Of a stretch of DNA of 64,000 nt, positions 35,628-43,402 are shown piece after piece (the first letter of the stretch is position 1; each line of letters opens with the position of its first letter). The position numbers and the translations under genes are program-made. Origin of the DNA: Chryseobacterium sp. 3008163 (GTDB taxonomy: Bacteria; Bacteroidota; Bacteroidia; Flavobacteriales; Weeksellaceae); NCBI RefSeq assembly GCF_003669035.1, contig NZ_CP033070.1, forward strand, positions 1,240,001 through 1,304,000, in the 5' to 3' direction. The notes under the pieces were generated by a model. The model was not told the DNA's origin. It did not search any database and worked only from the letters and a program-made list of their open reading frames with translations.

Positions 35628-36284
35628 ATGAAAATAATTCTTACAGGTGCAACAGGAATGGTGGGCGAAGGCATTTTAATGGAATGTTTAGAAAATCCAA
35701 ATGTCTCTGAAATTTTAAGTGTCAGCAGAAAACCATCCGGAAAAAAACACGCAAAGCTAAAAGAATATCTCGTTCCCGATTTTTTAAAAATAAATCTTAA
35801 CGATGAAAATTTTAAGGGTTACGATGCATGTTTCTTCTGCGCAGGAATCAGCAGCGTGGGAATGAGCAAAGAAGATTACACCAAAATTACTTATGACACA
35901 ACACTCCATTTTGCGAATGCAGTTTTAAATCAAAATCCTGAAAGCACTTTCAATTTTGTCTCAGGAGTTCATACAGACAGCTCCGAAAAAGGAAGAGTCA
36001 TGTGGGCAAGAGTAAAAGGAAAAACCGAAAATGATTTACAGAAACTCGGGTTTAAAGGTGTTTACAATATCCGTCCTGGTTTTATGAAGCCTGTAAAAGG
36101 TCAGAAAAATGTCAAAACACTTTTCAAACCGTTAATCTGGCTTTACCCTCTTATTTTTCCTTCAAAAACATTATCGCTACATCAGGTTGGACAAGCAATG
36201 ATTAATGTCGTAAAAAGAGGGTATCAAAAATCTGTACTTGAGATCAAAGACATTAAAAATTTAGCAAATAAATCTAAAATATAA
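35628..36284 (+). CDS. NAD(P)-binding epimerase-like oxidoreductase
   Basis: A 218-residue atypical short-chain dehydrogenase. Rossmann motif TGATGMVGEGILMECLENP at the start, CFFCAGISSVGMSKEDY, then VKGKTENDLQKLG with VYNIRPGFMKP. It resembles the HTATIP2/YybA-like group of NAD-dependent epimerase family proteins. The substrate is unknown. The gene stands alone. Confidence 0.83.
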   Translation: MKIILTGATGMVGEGILMECLENPNVSEILSVSRKPSGKKHAKLKEYLVPDFLKINLNDENFKGYDACFFCAGISSVGMSKEDYTKITYDTTLHFANAVLNQNPESTFNFVSGVHTDSSEKGRVMWARVKGKTENDLQKLGFKGVYNIRPGFMKPVKGQKNVKTLFKPLIWLYPLIFPSKTLSLHQVGQAMINVVKRGYQKSVLEIKDIKNLANKSKI

Positions 36285-36371
36285 TACACACAATTAATCA
36301 TTTGTTAAAGTTTAATTAAAACCTTCACAAAGATAAATCTTCATTTTTGCACAAATCTATAATTAAGTAAA

Positions 36372-39300
36372 ATGAAGAATAAATACCTATTGAGAGGTTT
36401 ACTGCCTATCGCCGCATTATTTCACGGAGCACTTACTGCACAGACCACATTAGTTCATTACTGGAACTTTAACAACAGTACTTCTGAAGCAGCTATGTTG
36501 ACTCCCACTTCGACCCTATTATCCGGATCAATCACTGCATCAACTAGTTTACCCAATACTTATGTAGATTTTGCTAACGGAACAGGGCAAAACTTCACTG
36601 CAGAAAATGCTAGAAACAGTGATCCAATCGGAACGCATTTAAGATATAACTATCCAACTTTCGGAAATTTACAATTCAATATTCCTACAACGGGCTATAA
36701 TAATGTCGTTGTAAAATTCATTACCAGAAGATCAGGATCTGGAGCAGGAACTCAAACGTGGTCGTATTCTACAAACGGAACAACTTATCAGACTTTCCAG
36801 ACTGTTTCTCCGGTAGACGGTGCACCTACATTGACAACTTTAGATTTTTCTGCAATTGCAGGAGCTTCAAACAATCCGAATTTCAAGCTGAAAGTTGAAT
36901 TTGCTTCAGGGTCAGGAGGTGCTGTCGGAAACAACAGATTTGATAACTTTACCGTTGATGCTACTCCAACAGGAGGTGTTGATACGACTCCACCAACTGT
37001 TGCGTATTTGCCTTCAAATAACGTGAACAACGCTTCTACAACGGCAAATCCTACAATTACGTTTAACGAAAATGTAAGATTAATTGACAATTCTGCGATT
37101 ACTTCTGCCAACGCTCAGAGTTTGGTTGAATTAAGATTAACTAACGCAACCGGAACTGTGGTTCCTTTTACAACAACTTTCGCGAACAATGCAATTACAG
37201 TCATTCCTACCGCTGGTTTGGTTCCGAATCAGGCTTATTATTTAGCTTTAAAACCAAATTTAGTTGAAGATACGAGCGACAATACGGTAACGGCGACTAC
37301 TTCAAGTACTTTCACAACGGCAGCGACAAGCATTGCTTTAGAGAAAAACTTAATTAAAATCAATGAAAATGCAGGAACTTTAGCATTTAAAATCAATGTA
37401 ACCAACCCTTCGAATGCGACTGTGAATTTGGTGGTAAAACCGGCTTCTTTCAACACCGCCAACAGCAGTGATTTTACTTTAGCTAATCAAACCATTAACA
37501 TTACGCCATCAACGACAAGCGTTACGGTAAATATTCCGATCATCGATGATACTTTGGAAGAACAGCAGGCTGAATATTTTGTGGTTGGTCTTGAAAATCC
37601 GGTCGGAGCAACGATTACAGGCGATGCTAATTCTACTGTTTATATTATTGATAATGATAAAGCGGCTCCGGTTCCATCCAACCAAATTTCATTAAATTAT
37701 ATCGGAAGTTTTGATCCTTCAGGAAACAGTACGAGCTCGACAGAAATTGTAGTTCATGATGCTGCCACACAAAGATTGTTCACGATTAGTTCGTTAACAG
37801 ATGTTTTTGATATCATTAATTTCTCAAATCCGACTACACCAACAGTTATCCAAACTGTCAACATGACCCCTTATGGTGGAATTACAAGCATCGCAGTAAA
37901 GAACGGAATTATCGCAGTGGCTTCTCCCAACGGAACAAATCCTCAAGGAAATGGTTCGGTGGTATTTTTTGACATTAATGGAGTTTTCCTGAAACAACTA
38001 AACGTTGGCGTTTTACCTGACATGATTACTTTCACACCAGACGGAACCAAAGTAATGACCGCAAATGAGGGCGAACCAAACGATGCATACACAGTAGATC
38101 CGGAAGGTTCAATCAGTATTATTGATGTACCAACTTTAACAGTAGCAGGAATTCAGGCTTTAACGCAAACGAGTGTTACAACCCTTGGATTCACTCAGTT
38201 TAACGGAATGGAAGCTACTTTAGCAACTACCGGAGGAAGAAAAGTAAAATCAACCAGCACTTTGGCTCAGGATTTAGAACCTGAATATATTGCGATCAGT
38301 CCGGACAGCCAGAAAGCATGGGTTTCTTGTCAGGAAAACAATGCGATTATTGAGGTTAATTTAACTACAAAAGCATTGACTGGAATTTGGGGATTAGGTA
38401 AAAAAGATATGAGTCTTCCAGGAAACGGCTTCGACGCTTCAGACAATAATGGCGAAGTTTTGATTGCCAACTGGCCTGTGAAAGCTTATTACAATCCGGA
38501 TGCGATGGCATCTTATAAAATCGGAAACACCAACTATCTTGTTACTGCAAACGAAGGAGACGAAAAAGATTTAGGCGGATTCAGCGAAAGAACAACGGTT
38601 GGAGCCAGTGGATATGCTTTAGATTCAACGGTTTTCCCGAATGCTTCGATTTTAAAAGCTTCTCATAATTTAGGAAGATTCAGAACGACAAGTGTAAATG
38701 GAAACACAGATGGTGATGCTGAATACGAAGAAATTCACGCTTTGGGAGCAAGATCATTCTCAATTTTCAATACAGACACCAAACAGTTGGTTTTCGATAG
38801 CGGAGATCAGTTTGAAAGACATGTTGCAGCCTACCATCCATTGATTTTCAATGCCGATAACGAAGCCAACGGAGCCAAAACCCGAAGTCGTGCAAAAGGT
38901 CCTGAACCTGAAGGTGTAACTTTAGGAACTATTAATGGACAAACTTTCGCATTTATCACTTTGGAAAGAACCGGAGGCGTGATGGTTTATAACGTTACAG
39001 ATCCGAACAACGTGACTTTTGTAGATTACAAACATTCAAGATCAACTTCTGCATTTGGAGGAGACAACGGACCGGAAGGAATCACTTACATTCCTGCTGC
39101 AAATATGAATAATGGAAAAGGTTACGTCATCGTTGCCAACGAAATCAGTGGAACATTATCGATGTACGAAGTTGCCCTTTCGCCAACGTTATCTACGGGT
39201 GAAGTTAAAACCGAGAAAGCAACTTTCAACATCTTCCCAAATCCTGTGAACAAAGGAAACACTTTATACTTCAACAGAGCACAAGGTTACGAATTGTACG

Positions 39301-39425
39301 ATATGAGCGGAAAAATTCTTGGAAAAGAAAAATCTGCCTTAACCATCGACACCTCAAAACTAAACACCGGAGTTTATTTAATTAAAACTTCAGAAGGCGA
39401 AGTGAAAAGAGTAATTGTGAAGTAA
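36372..39425 (+). CDS. Choice-of-anchor I family protein with T9SS sorting domain
   Basis: A 1017-residue secreted, multidomain protein. Signal peptide ending LTAQ; an N-terminal jelly-roll-like region; an Ig-like region from PPTVAYLPSNNVNN; a Calx-beta-like segment (INENAGTLAFKINVTNPSNA to VYIIDND); then the beta-propeller of the choice-of-anchor I family (VMTANEGEPNDAYTVDPEGS, AWVSCQENNAIIEV, GPEPEGVTLG). The C-terminal about 75 residues (FNIFPNPVNKG ... ELYDMSGK ... GVYLIKT) are a type A T9SS sorting signal, so it is probably exported and cell-surface attached. The end is nearly identical in DNA to that of the gene at 39648. Confidence 0.92.
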   Translation: MKNKYLLRGLLPIAALFHGALTAQTTLVHYWNFNNSTSEAAMLTPTSTLLSGSITASTSLPNTYVDFANGTGQNFTAENARNSDPIGTHLRYNYPTFGNLQFNIPTTGYNNVVVKFITRRSGSGAGTQTWSYSTNGTTYQTFQTVSPVDGAPTLTTLDFSAIAGASNNPNFKLKVEFASGSGGAVGNNRFDNFTVDATPTGGVDTTPPTVAYLPSNNVNNASTTANPTITFNENVRLIDNSAITSANAQSLVELRLTNATGTVVPFTTTFANNAITVIPTAGLVPNQAYYLALKPNLVEDTSDNTVTATTSSTFTTAATSIALEKNLIKINENAGTLAFKINVTNPSNATVNLVVKPASFNTANSSDFTLANQTINITPSTTSVTVNIPIIDDTLEEQQAEYFVVGLENPVGATITGDANSTVYIIDNDKAAPVPSNQISLNYIGSFDPSGNSTSSTEIVVHDAATQRLFTISSLTDVFDIINFSNPTTPTVIQTVNMTPYGGITSIAVKNGIIAVASPNGTNPQGNGSVVFFDINGVFLKQLNVGVLPDMITFTPDGTKVMTANEGEPNDAYTVDPEGSISIIDVPTLTVAGIQALTQTSVTTLGFTQFNGMEATLATTGGRKVKSTSTLAQDLEPEYIAISPDSQKAWVSCQENNAIIEVNLTTKALTGIWGLGKKDMSLPGNGFDASDNNGEVLIANWPVKAYYNPDAMASYKIGNTNYLVTANEGDEKDLGGFSERTTVGASGYALDSTVFPNASILKASHNLGRFRTTSVNGNTDGDAEYEEIHALGARSFSIFNTDTKQLVFDSGDQFERHVAAYHPLIFNADNEANGAKTRSRAKGPEPEGVTLGTINGQTFAFITLERTGGVMVYNVTDPNNVTFVDYKHSRSTSAFGGDNGPEGITYIPAANMNNGKGYVIVANEISGTLSMYEVALSPTLSTGEVKTEKATFNIFPNPVNKGNTLYFNRAQGYELYDMSGKILGKEKSALTIDTSKLNTGVYLIKTSEGEVKRVIVK

Positions 39426-39477
39426 TTTTTATAAATATTTGATTTTAATGAAGCCTCGGTAATTTTTTCCGGGGCTT
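39297..39477 (+). repeat. Direct repeat, copy 1: T9SS tail plus terminator
   Basis: 129 bp of coding end (39297-39425) matches 40898-41026 with 3 silent third-position differences. A further 41 bp after the stop (39437-39477) is identical to 41036-41076. Confidence 0.9.
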
Positions 39478-39482
39478 TTTTC
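39451..39482 (+). terminator. Terminator of the choice-of-anchor gene
   Basis: AAGCCTCGG / CCGGGGCTT stem, then T-run. Confidence 0.85.
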
Positions 39483-39647
39483 AAACAACTATTTTTTGAA
39501 TATGGTACTCTTTTTTTAAGATAAATACAGCGGTTTAATCATATCTAATCAGCAATTTTACTTACTTTAGTACAACAAAGTTCTAGATGTACAACATATA
39601 AAAAAATTAAAAAACAACTAAATTCGCGCAAAAAATTAATAGACTTT

Positions 39648-41026
39648 ATGACTACAAAAATTACTATTACGGCTATCGCAATGATTTCCACTTTTTATTT
39701 AAATTTGAATGCACAAACCATCAATTTAGATACTAATTTTGGAAATAATGGAATAGTTTCAATACCATTAACTGGTGAAGCTGATGATTTGCAGATTATA
39801 GAAAGTGCCGACAATAAACTTTTTGTTTACGGAAAAGACGTTCCTTCATCTGTTTCATTAACTCCAAATAAAATTTACAAACTTAATTTAGATGGAAGCT
39901 ATGATACTTCTTTCGGGATTGGTGGTACTTTAACGCTACCAAATTATGTGAGCGATTTCACAATAATACCTCAAGGATCGGATAAAATTTTAGTTTCATT
40001 TCAAAAACGTCGGAAGATTCATCAGCACAAATAAGTATCAGAAGATATAATCTAAATGACGGATCACTAGACACTACATTTGGTACTGCTGGAGAATTTA
40101 CCACTACTTTTAATGGAGCGAACGGTTTCCGAAACAACAACACCGTAGTTTTATCGGATAGTTCAATCTTATTATCTACAGGTACAAGATTTATTAAACT
40201 TTTATCAAACGGCACAACGGATAACAGCTACGGAAATAATGGAATTATTGTACAAAACAATAACGGTTATATATTAAGCTCTGGTTCAGAAATACTAAAT
40301 TTTCATAATGATAAAATAAGTAAAACGACATTAACAGGAACAATTGTAAACAGTTTTGGCTCTAATGGAAACTTTACTTATCCGGCATCAAGTTATTATT
40401 TTTCAAAAATTGACGTCAATGGAAATATTAATTCTTTGGATCTAGACAACAACCTATTTTATAACATCAACACGGCGGGAAGTCTATCGAATACTATTAA
40501 TCTGACCAATGATAATAATACTCTTGATTTCTACAGTAATTTTGTTAATCATGGAAACGAATTTTATTTTGTAGGAGGATCAACCTCTGAGCATCCATTT
40601 ATTTCTCATTATAATAATTCGGGGAATTTGGTGCAAATCAATAATCAAAATTCATACAAAGAAACAGGCATTGATGGGTCTTACACCTCTCTAATTGTAA
40701 AAAACAATTCTATCTACGCGGCAGGAGACAAATACACCGGCAATACGTCATACTACATTGTTGCTAAATATAATATTTCAAATGCAAACCTGTCAGCTAA
40801 CGAAGTGAAGCCCGAGAAATCAAGCTTCAATATCTTCCCGAATCCTGTAAACAAAGGAAAAAACTTACATTTCAACAAAACCCAGGGCTACGAGTTATAC
40901 GATATGAGCGGAAAAATTCTTGGAAAAGAAAAATCTGCCTTAACCATCGACACTTCAAAACTAAACACCGGAGTTTATTTAATTAAAACTTCAGAAGGTG
41001 AAGTGAAAAGAGTAATTGTAAAGTAA
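39648..41026 (+). pseudogene. Delta-60 repeat protein with T9SS sorting domain, frameshifted
   Basis: Signal peptide ending LNAQ, then repeats of the delta-60 type: LDTNFGNNGIVSI, YDTSFGIGGTLTL, LDTTFGTAGEFTT, DNSYGNNGIIV. The frame stops at 40034. One A added to the A5 run at 40003-40007 gives FQKTSEDSSAQISIRRYNLN and runs through to 41026, for 459 residues. The C-terminal sorting domain FNIFPNPVNKGKNLHFNK... is identical in its last 43 residues to that of the upstream gene. It is a probable T9SS-secreted surface protein of unknown role. Confidence 0.83.
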
Positions 41027-41076
41027 AATTTTCATATTTGATTTTAATGAAGCCTCGGTAATTTTTTCCGGGGCTT
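40898..41076 (+). repeat. Direct repeat, copy 2: T9SS tail plus terminator
   Basis: Partner of 39297-39477; the coding part differs at three third-codon positions only. Confidence 0.9.
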
Positions 41077-41080
41077 CTTT
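41050..41080 (+). terminator. Terminator of the delta-60 gene
   Basis: Same hairpin as at 39451; the T-run is interrupted by a C. Confidence 0.78.
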
Positions 41081-41120
41081 GTTGAAAAAAATCGTTACTT
41101 TTAATTTTTAACTTTACATT

Positions 41121-41948
41121 ATGTTTGCATTTGCGCTTGATACACTTGAAGAACCTCGAATCATTTCCCTGATTGAAGATGTTAAAAATCTCGAAAGCAA
41201 TAAAACCAATTTTGGTTTTCGCAAACTGAGGCTAATTAATGTTGAAAATCCTGAACAGCTAAAATTAGAAATAGAAAAAGCCACTGCCAATTTTGATAAT
41301 CAAGGTTGTATTTATCTTTTAAATCACAATAATTCAATTCTTACGGGAACATTCATTAGTAATATCAAAATTTTAAAGTTTAAAAAGAATGATATCACTT
41401 TGACGGGATATGTGTGGCATCAACCAAAAGGTTATTATAAAGCATGGATAATGAAGATGAATAACCAAATCACTGGGAAAAATATTTGGAAAAGTTTTGA
41501 AAAGGATGAATTACAAGGTTGGTTGGTCTTTGCATTAAACAATATGCATTCTGGTATCTCAAAGGAAAATCTAAAAATTGAAATCGACGGAGATGATTTT
41601 CATAATCTTGATGAATTCTTTTGTACTCTCGGAGAAGAAATCAATGGATTACCTGGTTATTTCGGAAGAAATATTCCCGCTCTATACGATTGTATGAGAG
41701 GAGATTTTGGAGTCGAATCAATTAAAGAATTAACATGGAAAAATCATCAGAAGAGTAAGAAGCTTTTTAAAACAAAATTTACTGAAATTCTGCAAATATT
41801 TGAAGAATTTAATGTTAAAATAAACTTACAAAAAAAGACAGACCTTCAAGATCTGTCTTCAAAAAATATATCGTCGTATTTTTTATTCTACATTGACTAC
41901 CTTTTCAATTTCGGGAGCGTGTTGTTTGATGGTATTTTCTACCCCTAA
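41121..41948 (+). CDS. Barstar-domain protein with extra N-terminal domain
   Basis: The C-terminal part IEIDGDDFHNLDEFFCTLG, GYFGRNIPALYDCM, then EFNVKINL is a barstar fold. The first about 140 residues form an unrecognised domain with GYVWHQPKGYYKAWIMKM. No barnase-like gene is adjacent. The frame runs 66 bp into nfuA and through its terminator, which is unnatural: dropping one A at 41817-41820 would end the protein at 41823 right after the barstar fold. So the true end is probably 41823. Role: RNase inhibitor or orphan immunity protein. Confidence 0.72.
   Translation: MFAFALDTLEEPRIISLIEDVKNLESNKTNFGFRKLRLINVENPEQLKLEIEKATANFDNQGCIYLLNHNNSILTGTFISNIKILKFKKNDITLTGYVWHQPKGYYKAWIMKMNNQITGKNIWKSFEKDELQGWLVFALNNMHSGISKENLKIEIDGDDFHNLDEFFCTLGEEINGLPGYFGRNIPALYDCMRGDFGVESIKELTWKNHQKSKKLFKTKFTEILQIFEEFNVKINLQKKTDLQDLSSKNISSYFLFYIDYLFNFGSVLFDGIFYP
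41828..41859 (-). terminator. nfuA terminator
   Basis: Minus strand AAGACAGA / TCTGTCTT stem followed by seven T. Confidence 0.8.
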
Positions 41949-42191
41949 TTTCAATGTTGAGAAATTAAGAGAACAAGCCGAACAGTTTCCCAGAAGTTTT
42001 ACAAAAACGGTATTATCTTTTACATCCAAAAGCTCGATATCGCCGCCATCTTTGTTTAAAAACGGACGAATGCTTTCAAGAGCTTCCAATACCTTGGTTA
42101 CAGTTTGTTCGTGTGCTATATTTGTCTCCATATTCGAATTTGGTTTTTCAAAAATTAATTTGAAATCATTATTTATTTTTTTGGCGAGCAA
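41883..42191 (-). CDS. nfuA: NifU-like Fe-S scaffold protein
   Basis: 102 residues covering the NifU C-terminal domain. NKDGGDIELLDVKDNTVFVK and the cluster-binding CxxC in LLGNCSACSLNF are present. It carries and delivers Fe-S clusters in the cytosol. There is no A-type N-terminal domain. It overlaps the apbC 3' end by 19 bp, so the two Fe-S assembly genes are coupled. Confidence 0.92.
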   Translation of the reverse strand: MLAKKINNDFKLIFEKPNSNMETNIAHEQTVTKVLEALESIRPFLNKDGGDIELLDVKDNTVFVKLLGNCSACSLNFSTLKLGVENTIKQHAPEIEKVVNVE

Positions 42192-43276
42192 CCTGCCATT
42201 GTCGTGATTTTCACAGCTTCTGTAGGCGGTAGAAACTTATTTCTTTCTACTAAACTCTCTACCATTTTTCTTGCAGTTTCTGTATAAATTTCTGCAATTT
42301 TAGAACCTTCCTGAAGCGCTGCAGGTCTTCCCACATCTCCTGCTTCTCTGATGCTCTGAATCAACGGAATTTCACCCAGAACAGGAATGTTTAAATCATC
42401 CGCCAAATATTGTGCTCCCTGGTTTCCAAAGATATAATATTTATTGTCAGGTAATTCTTCCGGTGTAAAATACGCCATATTTTCTATCAATCCAAGAACC
42501 GGAATGTTGATACTTTCCATATTGAACATCGCAATACCCTTTCTCACATCCGCCAAAGCAACATGTTGAGGTGTACTTACAATCACTGCTCCCGTTACCG
42601 GAACTTCCTGAATGATGGATAAATGAATATCACCTGTTCCCGGAGGAAGATCGATCAACAAGAAATCTAATTCTCCCCAAGCTGCATCTCTGATCATTTG
42701 GTTTAAAGCTTTTGAAGCCATTGGACCTCTCCAGACAACTGCTTGATTTGCTCCTGAGAAATATCCGATGGAAAGCATTTTCACACCGTAATTTTCGATA
42801 GGTTTCATTAAGCTTTTTCCATTCACGTCAACAGAAATCGGCTTCTGCCCTTCTGTATCAAACATTGTAGGAACAGACGGCCCGTAAATATCGGCATCTA
42901 AAATTCCAACTTTAAAACCCATTTTTGCTAAAGTTACTGCAAGATTCGCAGCAACAGTAGACTTACCAACCCCTCCTTTTCCGGATGCGATGGCGATAAT
43001 ATTTTGAATTCCAGGGATTTGTTTTCCTTTGATCTGACTTAGCTGAACTTCGCTTGGCTCGGGAGAAACTATTTTTAGTTTTAAATTAATTTCTTCTCCA
43101 AATTCGCTTGCAAAAGCCTGCTTCATGGCTGCCTCAAGCTTCTTTTTTTCGTGCATTGCCGGTGAATGAGCGGTCATGTCGATATATACATCGCTGCCCA
43201 TTACCTGAAAGTTACTCACCAAATCATCTACTTCTATTTCTTTAAGGAAATCCTGAACCTTTTCTTTAGTCAACAT
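42173..43276 (-). CDS. apbC: Mrp/ApbC family Fe-S cluster carrier ATPase
   Basis: 367 residues from the ATG at 43276 (a TTG-like earlier start at 43297 is less likely). N-terminal DUF59/MIP18-like domain, then P-loop IASGKGGVGKSTVAANLAV, Switch DADIYGPSVPTMF, and DFLLIDLPPGTGD. The CxxC of long ApbC proteins is not visible in the tail (TMAGCSPKK has one Cys). Fe-S cluster loading and transfer, working with the overlapping nfuA. Confidence 0.92.
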   Translation of the reverse strand: MLTKEKVQDFLKEIEVDDLVSNFQVMGSDVYIDMTAHSPAMHEKKKLEAAMKQAFASEFGEEINLKLKIVSPEPSEVQLSQIKGKQIPGIQNIIAIASGKGGVGKSTVAANLAVTLAKMGFKVGILDADIYGPSVPTMFDTEGQKPISVDVNGKSLMKPIENYGVKMLSIGYFSGANQAVVWRGPMASKALNQMIRDAAWGELDFLLIDLPPGTGDIHLSIIQEVPVTGAVIVSTPQHVALADVRKGIAMFNMESINIPVLGLIENMAYFTPEELPDNKYYIFGNQGAQYLADDLNIPVLGEIPLIQSIREAGDVGRPAALQEGSKIAEIYTETARKMVESLVERNKFLPPTEAVKITTMAGCSPKK

Positions 43277-43402
43277 AAAAATATAAATTGGGTACAAATT
43301 TACGGAAATTTTAGCTATTTAGAATCAATAAAGAGACTGATTGATAAATTCTTTTGTAGACCTAAAATTTGTGTATTTTAGGGCGACTTTAATTTTAAAC
43401 TC

